This document shows positions 1 through 6,390 of a stretch of DNA of 64,000 nucleotides, piece by piece. Source of the DNA: Sphaerisporangium sp040649355 (lineage in GTDB: Bacteria; Actinomycetota; Actinomycetes; Streptosporangiales; Streptosporangiaceae); contig NZ_JBICTU010000007.1 in assembly GCF_043197795.1 (NCBI RefSeq), positions 1 through 64,000 of the forward strand. The letters run 5' to 3'. The notes beneath the pieces were generated by a model, which was not told the DNA's origin, did no database searches, and was given only the letters and a program-made list of their open reading frames with translations. The stretch's first letter is position 1. Each line of letters starts with the position of its first letter. Made by a program: the position numbers and the translations under genes.

Positions 1-183
1 GGGACGAACTGAGGGAGATCATTATGATCGACTACACGACCAGGTGGTCCCTTCCTCGTGGCAACTGGGTGGTCCCATCAGGCTGGCAAGCGACACACAG
101 GCCGTTTCCGGCGCGCGCTATGTCTCGCTGGGCATACCCGTGCCTCGTAAAGGAAGGACCGTGCCTGCTCTGTGGGTGGGGAT
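1..183. other. No gene recognised before the first CDS
   Basis: Short stretch at the window edge. The reading frames crossing it carry no recognisable domain. It is the 3' flank of the NlpC/P60 gene, and I see no clear hairpin terminator in it. Confidence 0.5.
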
Positions 184-1383
184 TCATTTTCCCGGGCGGA
201 TCGCGCCACGGTAGCGCGAACGGTAGTAGAGAGAGTGGGCGAAGTCGACCTTGCGCACCACGTCGCCAGACTTGGGCGCGTGCACCATCACTCCGTCTTT
301 GAGGTAGATGCCCACGTGGGTGGGATCGCCGCTGCCGCCACCGAAGAAGACGAGATCTCCTGGCCTGAGCTTCGAGAAGGGGATCTTGGTGCCTTTGGTG
401 AACTGGCTGCCGGTGTAGTGAGGAAGCGAGACACCCGCCCGAGCCCAGGCATAGAGGGCCAGCCCGGAACAGTCGAAGCCGCCACGCGTCGCCCCGGTCA
501 CGGACCCTCCACCCCAGACGTACGGCGTACCAAGCTGGCGAAGCGCGGCGGTCGCGGCGATCACCCCGGACACCGCCTGGCGTGACCGAGAGGTGGAGGC
601 GGCCTTCGCAGCCGCCGCCCCCGACACCCCATCGCGCGACCGGGCGGTGCTGGAGGTCAAGGGAGGCTGCAGGTGCTCCTCGGTGCGTGCGGGTTGGTGG
701 ATTCGGGCGAGGGTCTCGTCGTCGTTCTCATGTCCGTCCGTTCCGCCGGGGCCCCGGCCATGGGTGGGCCAGGACCACATGCGTGCGCCCGGTGAGCCGT
801 GTGGATCTATCTGGTGCCGAGGTGCCCCTGGAGTGGATCGCGGGGGTGGTGTGGTGGACAGTGGGGGTTCAGAAGCTTGAGGCGAGTGGAGAGGACCGCC
901 CTCGGAGCGGTGGCTGGGATGGACTTTCGAGGGGTTGGCTGAAGCAGCGGTACTAATCGTGTCGTCGCAGATGGTGGTTGCCGGGCCGGTGGCGAGGTTT
1001 CGGAGCCAGGCGGAGGCGACCTGTCGCGACGGTGCCGGGATGGTGACTCGCCAGTGGATGGGCGGCTTGGCGGGCAGCCGGGTGGGGATGGCGTCGAGCC
1101 ACTTGTGGAGAGCAGCGTCGGACCAGCGTGGCAGAGCGGTGTCGGACCAGCGGGGAAGCGCCGCGTCGGACCAGGCCACTGGGGCGGCTTGGAACCACGG
1201 TGACGAGGAGGCGTGGTGCCGGCGGACCGGGTGGAGACTTCGTGACCCTGCGGGGGGTTCGAGGCCGGGAAGCCAGCGGACCTGCGCGCATCGGCCGGCA
1301 GGCAGGCGCGGAACGCCCTCGCCGGAACCTCCGGAAAGGGCCGCCCCCGTGACAAGGACGGTGGTGACGAGCATCGTGATCAC
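184..1383 (-). CDS. Secreted NlpC/P60 family cell-wall hydrolase with low-complexity N-terminal region
   Basis: A 399-residue protein. The last ~120 residues are a clear NlpC/P60 cysteine peptidase domain: GGFDCSGLALYAW holds the catalytic Cys, and the PTHVGIYL segment holds the catalytic His. This family cleaves D-gamma-glutamyl-diaminopimelate bonds in peptidoglycan stems outside the membrane. The GTG start at 1383 is supported by AGGAGGG five bases upstream, and an ATG three codons later is also possible. The N-terminus has a short hydrophobic stretch (MLVTTVLVTGAAL) that should act as a secretion signal. Residues ~60-270 are Pro/Ser/His-rich without a domain and include a tandem WSDAALPR repeat encoded by 24-bp DNA repeats. 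The catalytic domain is certain; the role of the long spacer is unknown. Confidence 0.85.
   Translation of the reverse strand: MITMLVTTVLVTGAALSGGSGEGVPRLPAGRCAQVRWLPGLEPPAGSRSLHPVRRHHASSSPWFQAAPVAWSDAALPRWSDTALPRWSDAALHKWLDAIPTRLPAKPPIHWRVTIPAPSRQVASAWLRNLATGPATTICDDTISTAASANPSKVHPSHRSEGGPLHSPQASEPPLSTTPPPRSTPGAPRHQIDPHGSPGARMWSWPTHGRGPGGTDGHENDDETLARIHQPARTEEHLQPPLTSSTARSRDGVSGAAAAKAASTSRSRQAVSGVIAATAALRQLGTPYVWGGGSVTGATRGGFDCSGLALYAWARAGVSLPHYTGSQFTKGTKIPFSKLRPGDLVFFGGGSGDPTHVGIYLKDGVMVHAPKSGDVVRKVDFAHSLYYRSRYRGAIRPGK
1111..1182. repeat. 24-bp tandem repeat, three units, inside the NlpC/P60 gene
   Basis: Units at 1111-1134, 1135-1158 and 1159-1182 share the core GTCGGACCAG. They encode the WSDAALPR / WSDTALPR / WSDAALHK residues on the minus strand. 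The period is a multiple of three, so unit-number changes would keep the frame. Confidence 0.75.
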
Positions 1384-1803
1384 AGATGCCCTCCTAGGGC
1401 TCGATGAGGAATCGAGGCCCCAGGATCATTTGGACGGGCTCAGGCGCGCCGGACCGAATCCCGCTCTGTGCATAAACCACGGTTGTGGATACGCAGCGCC
1501 CTTCATGCACATCCTCTGATCTGCGGTGGAGAGGGCTTCCGGCCAGGTGAGGGTGCGGTTTGTGGATAAGCCGGGTAGTCCACCGCTCCTTGGCGGAGCG
1601 TTCGAGCCCGGCACAAAGACTGCGTCCGAAGCGCCAGGGCCAGCAGTCGGGAAAGGATGGCCGTATCCCCTGCGAGCTTATGGCCTGCTGACAAAGGAAC
1701 TTGGGATCTGCGCGTCAAGGGTATGAGACTCGACACCCGATAGGCCGCGCGCGCCGATACCGCCATCCGTTAATCGGTTGCGCCTGTGGTTAACGTGATT
1801 GTC
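1384..1803. other. Intergenic region between divergent NlpC/P60 and PhyH genes
   Basis: About 420 bp without a convincing gene. It contains a hairpin-forming CGCTCC...GGAGCG around 1581-1600 and two DnaA-box-like TGTGGATA sequences (1484-1492 and 1561-1569). NlpC/P60 genes of actinobacteria are often preceded by a c-di-AMP (ydaO) riboswitch, but I could not align the conserved ydaO blocks here. I make no riboswitch call. Confidence 0.4.
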
Positions 1804-2532
1804 ATGGCAGCGATCGATGGTGAGACGTTCGTCCGCGACGGGTTCGTGAAGGTGTCCGCGACGGTGGCGCTGGAGCTGGCCGAGGCGGCGCTGGCGCAGG
1901 TGTGGGAGCAGTTGGGCGGGCGCTCCCCCGGCGATCCGTCCGGCTGGGACGAGCCGGTGATGTGGGCGTCGGACCTGAGCGGTCAGGGGCCGCTGGGCCA
2001 GATGGCGCGCAGCGCTCGGCTGGCGCGGGCACTGGATGAGGTGTGCGGGGCGGACGGCTGGGCACCGCGTGGCGCGCTGGGCATGATCCCGGTACGGTTT
2101 CCCGGCAAGGCTGCGGTCGACGATCGCGGGTGGCACATCGATGCGAATGTGGCCCTGCCCGACGGGACGTACGCGGTCAGCGGGCGGCCGGAGATGATGC
2201 TGGTGCTGACGTTGCTGTCGCGGGTGGGCCCGGATGACGCGCCGACGCGGATCCGGGTGGGTTCTCACCGGGCGGCGGGGGCGGCGCTCGCGGGGCAGGT
2301 GCTGGACCCGATGAAGGCCGGGCCGGTGGTCGACGAGGCCACGCGAGACTTCCCGGTGGCGCACGCCACGGGCGAGCCGGGCGATGTGTTCCTGGTGCAC
2401 CCGTTCACCGTGCACGCCGCCGACGAGCACCGGGGGGCGCGGCCGCGGTTCATGGCGCAGGGGCCGGTGCTGCTGAGGCAGCCGGTTTCGCCGGAGGCGG
2501 GCAATCTGCTGGGGCTGGCACTGGCCGGCTGA
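1804..2532 (+). CDS. Phytanoyl-CoA dioxygenase (PhyH) family protein
   Basis: A 242-residue protein from ATG 1804. A GTG six codons earlier (1786) is an alternative, but neither has a clear Shine-Dalgarno. The cupin-like fold of Fe(II)/2-oxoglutarate dioxygenases is indicated by GWHIDANV near residue 110 (HxD metal ligands), a distal histidine in the VHPFTVHAADEHRG segment, and a following Arg that would bind 2-oxoglutarate. Members hydroxylate or otherwise oxidise small organic acids or natural products in the cytoplasm; the substrate cannot be read from the sequence. It stands alone, divergent from the NlpC/P60 gene, with a short hairpin after its stop. Confidence 0.8.
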   Translation: MAAIDGETFVRDGFVKVSATVALELAEAALAQVWEQLGGRSPGDPSGWDEPVMWASDLSGQGPLGQMARSARLARALDEVCGADGWAPRGALGMIPVRFPGKAAVDDRGWHIDANVALPDGTYAVSGRPEMMLVLTLLSRVGPDDAPTRIRVGSHRAAGAALAGQVLDPMKAGPVVDEATRDFPVAHATGEPGDVFLVHPFTVHAADEHRGARPRFMAQGPVLLRQPVSPEAGNLLGLALAG

Positions 2533-2540
2533 CGTCCGCG

Positions 2541-2555
2541 GGGACCGACGGTCCC
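2541..2555 (+). terminator. Small hairpin after the PhyH gene
   Basis: GGGACC-GAC-GGTCCC forms a 6-bp stem with a 3-nt loop, nine bases after the stop codon at 2532. There is no U-tract, so termination strength is uncertain. Confidence 0.4.
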
Positions 2556-2583
2556 GGCGCGTGAGGCCAGGCGGCAGCGTTGT

Positions 2584-2634
2584 GTGATCCCGCCGCGCAT
2601 GTGATCCCGCCGCGCGTGTGATCCCGCCGCGCGG
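2584..2634. repeat. Three 17-bp tandem units in the PhyH/response-regulator gap
   Basis: Units at 2584-2600, 2601-2617 and 2618-2634 share GTGATCCCGCCGCGC and differ only in the last two bases. They lie in the otherwise featureless 370-bp region 2533-2902, where I see no gene. Confidence 0.85.
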
Positions 2635-2902
2635 GTGCTGAGCGGCGGATGACCACCACGCGCCCCAGCAGGCAGACCCAAGGTCGATGACGTGGCCGAC
2701 CCGCAGGGCCAACTGGTAAAGCAGCTTCGGCCCGATCACCCTTGGGCTCATCCTCACCAGCAGAGGTCTCGGAGGTCTCCAACGCGCTCGACGGTAACCG
2801 GCGCCGCTGACAGTCGCCGACTTGTTCTCATGGAGGATCGAGCCCTTAGGAACTTCGGAAAAGGACTCGCGAGACTTCGTCTTAGGGTTTAGCCTCGCGG
2901 CT

Positions 2903-3298
2903 GTGGACGAGGTTCTGGGACGCGTGCTGGTCGTGGACGACGACGAGGTAATCCGACAGCTCATCGCCGTGAATCTCAGCCTGGAGGGCTTCCAGGTCGA
3001 GACGGCGACCGACGGGCAAGACTGCCTGGAGCGGGTGGAGTCCGTACGACCTGACGTGATCACGCTGGACGTGATGATGCCGCGCCTGGACGGCTGGATG
3101 ACGGCGACGAAGCTTCGCGCCGACGAGAGCACCAAGCGCATCAAGATCATGATGATCACCGCCCGGGCCCAGGAAGACGACAAGAAGCGTGGCCTCGGCA
3201 TAGGCGTCGACGCCTACCTCACCAAGCCGTTCGATCCTGCCGAGCTGATCCAAGCAGTGCGGGACCTCGCCCTGGACGCCCGCACCACAAGTGCCTGA
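2903..3298 (+). CDS. Stand-alone CheY-like response regulator
   Basis: A 131-residue single receiver domain from GTG 2903. The open frame extends upstream to 2822, but the receiver fold begins exactly at VLGRVLVVDDDEV. The acidic pocket (VVDDDE), phosphoacceptor Asp (VITLDVMMPRLDG), conserved Thr (MMITA) and Lys (YLTKPFD) are all present, so the domain should be phosphorylatable. There is no output domain and no adjacent kinase, so it would act by protein-protein contact with an unknown partner. Confidence 0.85.
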   Translation: MDEVLGRVLVVDDDEVIRQLIAVNLSLEGFQVETATDGQDCLERVESVRPDVITLDVMMPRLDGWMTATKLRADESTKRIKIMMITARAQEDDKKRGLGIGVDAYLTKPFDPAELIQAVRDLALDARTTSA

Positions 3299-3477
3299 CC
3301 CCGGGCGACCTTCTACCGGCGCCTGTCCCCGGACGCCCGCACCAGCGGCGCACCCCGGCCGGCGCGAACGCCAGAAGCCCACGAAGCACACGAACACCGA
3401 CGTGAACGGGATTGGACGTGAAATCGGGCCATGAATGGCTCTCTGTTTCGCGCCGAAAGGATTCTAGGGTCGAGGCC

Positions 3478-4101
3478 ATGATCTCCCCCTCGACCTTGCT
3501 GATCTTCTCGCTGGCCGCCGTCGCGCTGGTCGTCGTCCCCGGTCCCAACAACCTCTACATCACCGCCAGGGGCATCTCCCAGGGCAGGGCGGCCGCGGTC
3601 GCGTCGGCCGTCGGGGTGGAGACGGGAACCCTGGTCCACATCGCCGCGGCGGCGGCCGGGCTCTCGTACCTGATCGCCAGGTCGGCGGCGGCGTTCGCCG
3701 TCGTGAAGTGGGCCGGCGCCGCCTACCTCGTCTATCTCGGGATCCGGACGCTGACCAGCGGCCGGGAGGCGACCGCCAGCGCCGCGACCGGCCAGCCTCT
3801 CCACCGGATCTTCCTCGAAGGCGTGGTCGTCAACGTGCTCAACCCGAAGGTCATCCTGTTCTTCCTCGCCTTCCTCCCCCAGTTCGTGGATCCGGCGGCG
3901 GGGTCTCCCGCGCTGCAGATCGTGGTGCTGGGCGTGACCCTTCTCCTGCTCGGCATCGCGAGCGACATGGTCTACGCCGTCGGCGCGGGCACGTTGAGCC
4001 GGTTGCTGCACGGAAGGCAGAAGCCGCTGAAGTACTTCAGCGGCTGCGTCTACCTCGGACTCGGCGTCGCCACCGCGCTTACCGGCGGCCGGACCCGCTG
4101 A
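3478..4101 (+). CDS. LysE/RhtB family amino-acid exporter
   Basis: A 207-residue inner-membrane protein with about six hydrophobic segments. The N-terminal VVVPGPNNLYITARGISQG and the internal VVVNVLNPKVILFFLAFLPQF are signature blocks of the LysE/RhtB translocator superfamily, which exports amino acids or related metabolites in exchange for protons. ATG 3478 is preferred because the preceding in-frame residues (from 3412) are hydrophilic and unlike family members. It is convergent with the PEBP gene. Substrate unknown. Confidence 0.85.
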   Translation: MISPSTLLIFSLAAVALVVVPGPNNLYITARGISQGRAAAVASAVGVETGTLVHIAAAAAGLSYLIARSAAAFAVVKWAGAAYLVYLGIRTLTSGREATASAATGQPLHRIFLEGVVVNVLNPKVILFFLAFLPQFVDPAAGSPALQIVVLGVTLLLLGIASDMVYAVGAGTLSRLLHGRQKPLKYFSGCVYLGLGVATALTGGRTR

Positions 4102-4173
4102 GCGACGGCCGTACCCGCTGACTGTCGGCGGCGTGCCCGCTGACCGGCCGACGGCCGTGCCGGCTGATCGGTC
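4084..4173. repeat. Imperfect ~21-bp GC-rich repeats after the LysE gene
   Basis: Four imperfect copies of a GCCG(T/G)(A/G)CCCGCTGA-like unit span the LysE stop codon and the convergent intergenic gap. They could also fold as overlapping hairpins and serve as a terminator. Confidence 0.5.
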
Positions 4174-4190
4174 AGAGGCAAGCCAGGGCG

Positions 4191-4823
4191 TCAGCTTCCC
4201 CAGGTGCCGATCGTCTCGCCTGAGGTGAGGGCCGCGTCCTTGATCTTCCTGTGCACTTCCCGGGCATCGCCGCCGGGCTTGATCGGGCCACGCAGGGCGT
4301 ACACGATGAAGTGGTAGTGGTGCACGCCGCCGGGTGGGCACGGACCCGCGTACATGGGCCTGCCGTCGCTGCCCGGCGCCGTCCTGCCGGGGGCGCCGCC
4401 CTCGCCGACGCCGCTCTCGGAGGCCGGGATGCCGGTCACGATCCAGTGGACGTACGACCCGCCGGGCGCGTCGGGGTCATCCACCACGATCGCCAGCTCG
4501 CGCGCCGGCCCGGGGACACCGCTCCAGGCCAGCGGAGGCGAGACGTCCCGGCCTCCCTGGCTCCCGCAGACGTACTTCCGCGGGATCGGCGCGCCCTCGG
4601 CGAAGGCCGGGCTGCTCACCTGGAGCCCGGCAGACGGCGAACCGGCTCCAGCCGAAGGCGAGCCGCCCCCGGCCGAGGGCGCGTCGACTCCGGCCGAAGG
4701 CGCGTCGACTCCGGCCGAGGGTGAGCCGGCTCGCGCCGAGGGTGAGGCGCCTTCGGCGGAGCATCCCGCGAGGACGGCCAGCAGGAGCCCGCCACAGACC
4801 ACACCGAGCTTGCCGATCTTCAT
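4191..4823 (-). CDS. YbhB/YbcL-type PEBP (Raf-kinase-inhibitor-like) lipoprotein
   Basis: A 210-residue protein starting with a lipoprotein signal: hydrophobic VVCGGLLLAVLAGC with the lipobox Cys at residue 21. Residues ~22-65 are a linker built from repeated (S/D)APSAG/SPSAG units. The C-terminal ~145 residues are a bacterial PEBP domain, with DDPDAPGGSYVHWIV and GVHHYHFIVYAL forming the anion-binding pocket. Bacterial members have no firmly established role. The protein should be anchored to the outer face of the membrane. It follows GH16 on the same strand, but a strong hairpin separates them. Confidence 0.88.
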   Translation of the reverse strand: MKIGKLGVVCGGLLLAVLAGCSAEGASPSARAGSPSAGVDAPSAGVDAPSAGGGSPSAGAGSPSAGLQVSSPAFAEGAPIPRKYVCGSQGGRDVSPPLAWSGVPGPARELAIVVDDPDAPGGSYVHWIVTGIPASESGVGEGGAPGRTAPGSDGRPMYAGPCPPGGVHHYHFIVYALRGPIKPGGDAREVHRKIKDAALTSGETIGTWGS

Positions 4824-4844
4824 CCGTCCAGGTTAACGCCACCA

Positions 4845-4873
4845 CGGCCCGCGCCCGGCCAAGGCGCGGGCCG
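4845..4873 (-). terminator. Terminator hairpin downstream of GH16
   Basis: Perfect 11-bp stem CGGCCCGCGCC / GGCGCGGGCCG with a 7-nt loop, beginning nine bases after the GH16 stop (4882). The stem is very GC-rich and lacks a U-tract, as is usual in actinobacteria. Confidence 0.7.
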
Positions 4874-4881
4874 CTGGCGAA

Positions 4882-6303
4882 TCAGTTGCCGAAGGTGAAC
4901 CAGTTGAGGTTGACGTAGTCGGCCGGCTGGCCGCTGGAGAAGGTGATGTACACGGTGTGGGTGCCGGTTACCCCCGTGATGTTGGCAGGTACGGTGCGCC
5001 AGCTCTGCCACCCGCCCGTGTTGCCGACGGCGAAGTCACCGATCGGCGCGGCGGTCGGGCTGTCCAGCCGTACCTGGACCAGGCCGCTGGCTCCGCCCGC
5101 CGCTCCGGACGCGACCCGAGCCACGAACTGCGTGGCGGCGGACGTGCCGAACCTCACCCCGTCGTACCGGAGCCAGTCGCCGTTGCCGATCTGCGAGACG
5201 TTCTGGCCGCCTCCGCTGTCGGTCGTGGTCTCCAGCCCGGTACCGGACTGGGCCTGGTAGCTCTCCGCCTGGATGGTCGACCGCGCGTCGAAGCCGCCGC
5301 CGGGCGGGGGGCTCGGCGTGGGCGAGCCCGGCGGGGGCGTCGAGCCGGAGCCGCTCTGCCAGACGGCGACGTAGTCGACGACCATCGGACGTCCCGACAC
5401 GGTGGCCGCCGTCGGCGTCGAACCGCCGAGCGCGTTGGGGAAGGCGCCGCCCATGGCCACGTTGAGCAGGAGGAAGTAGCCCGCGTGGCTGGTCATGTTG
5501 CTCCACGTGCCGGCGTCCATCTGGTTCTCGGCGACGCTGTGGAACTGCTGCCCGTCCACGTACCAGCGGAGCTGGTTGGGGCTGACGCTACGGTCCCACT
5601 CGAAGCGGTAGGTGTGCATGGCCGACTGGCAACTGGCGCCCGGGCAGGCCCGGTTGGCGCCGATGCCGGTCGTCTCGTTGCACGGCCCGCCGGGGTTCAC
5701 GCCGCAGTGCAGGACGCCCCAAACCGCGTTGAGCCCGTTGACGTTCTCCATGATGTCGAACTCGCCGGTGCTGGGCCAGTTCCAGTAGTTGCCCCTGTAC
5801 GGCGAGCCCAGCGCCCAGAACGCCGGCCAGTAGCCGAGCGCCTCGTTCCCGGTGACGTTGGGCATCTGGATGCGGCCCTCGATGCGCAGGACGCGCCCGG
5901 CCTGCGGCTTGAAGTCGGCCCGGCGGGTCTCGATGCGGGCGGAGGTCCACTCGCCCGAGCCGCTCTTGATGGGCGTGATGCGCAGGTTGCCCGCCCCGTC
6001 GAGGCTGAGGTTGGAAGGGCTCGCGGTGTAGTTCTGAATCTCACCGGTGCCCCAGTTGCCCGGACCGCCCGGGTAGGCGTGACCGGTGTCGATGATCCAG
6101 TCGGCCGACGACGGGAGGGAGCCCGCCGAGCCGTTGAAGTCGTCGCTCCACACCAGGCTCCAGCCGCTCGGCGTGGTGGGTACGGCCGCGCCCGCGGACC
6201 CGCCGGTGGCGGTCATCGCGATCACGGGGATGAGGGCCGCGCCTATGGCGGCCAGCAGGAGGCGAAGCCGGGGACGGCCTCGGGGCACCGGACCGGTGGA
6301 CAT
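4882..6303 (-). CDS. Secreted GH16 endo-beta-1,3-glucanase with C-terminal CBM6
   Basis: A 473-residue secreted enzyme. The start at ATG 6303 is preceded by AGAAGAGG. There is an Arg-rich n-region, a hydrophobic signal segment and an AGA/AAV cleavage region near residue 40. The GH16 domain (residues ~45-300) carries the catalytic GEFDIMENV motif with nucleophile E181, D183 and acid/base E186. A GSGSTPPPGSPTPSPPPGGG-type linker follows, then a CBM6 module (IQAESYQAQSG...GDWLRYDGVRFG) that binds beta-glucan chains. It should hydrolyse laminarin or fungal-wall beta-1,3-glucan outside the cell. It is downstream of GH81 on the same strand but separated by a strong hairpin, so it is probably transcribed from its own promoter. 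Confidence 0.93.
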   Translation of the reverse strand: MSTGPVPRGRPRLRLLLAAIGAALIPVIAMTATGGSAGAAVPTTPSGWSLVWSDDFNGSAGSLPSSADWIIDTGHAYPGGPGNWGTGEIQNYTASPSNLSLDGAGNLRITPIKSGSGEWTSARIETRRADFKPQAGRVLRIEGRIQMPNVTGNEALGYWPAFWALGSPYRGNYWNWPSTGEFDIMENVNGLNAVWGVLHCGVNPGGPCNETTGIGANRACPGASCQSAMHTYRFEWDRSVSPNQLRWYVDGQQFHSVAENQMDAGTWSNMTSHAGYFLLLNVAMGGAFPNALGGSTPTAATVSGRPMVVDYVAVWQSGSGSTPPPGSPTPSPPPGGGFDARSTIQAESYQAQSGTGLETTTDSGGGQNVSQIGNGDWLRYDGVRFGTSAATQFVARVASGAAGGASGLVQVRLDSPTAAPIGDFAVGNTGGWQSWRTVPANITGVTGTHTVYITFSSGQPADYVNLNWFTFGN

Positions 6304-6353
6304 GATGATCCTCTTCTCTGGTGGGGGCAGATCACACACTTTCCGCGAGGACG

Positions 6354-6383
6354 GGCGCCGGCCCGGAGACCCGGGCCGGCGCC
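6354..6383 (-). terminator. Strong terminator hairpin between GH81 and GH16
   Basis: Perfect 13-bp stem GGCGCCGGCCCGG / CCGGGCCGGCGCC with a 4-nt AGAC loop. It starts eight bases past the GH81 stop (6391) and is the strongest hairpin of the glucanase locus. Confidence 0.8.
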
Positions 6384-6390
6384 GCCGCTG

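Noticed and set aside
1484..1569. Two DnaA-box-like TGTGGATA sequences
   Set aside because: Only two boxes, no dnaA/dnaN genes and no cluster, so not an origin.
1384..1680. Possible c-di-AMP (ydaO) riboswitch upstream of the NlpC/P60 gene
   Set aside because: The gene type is right, but I could not place the conserved paired blocks. A covariance-model search would decide.
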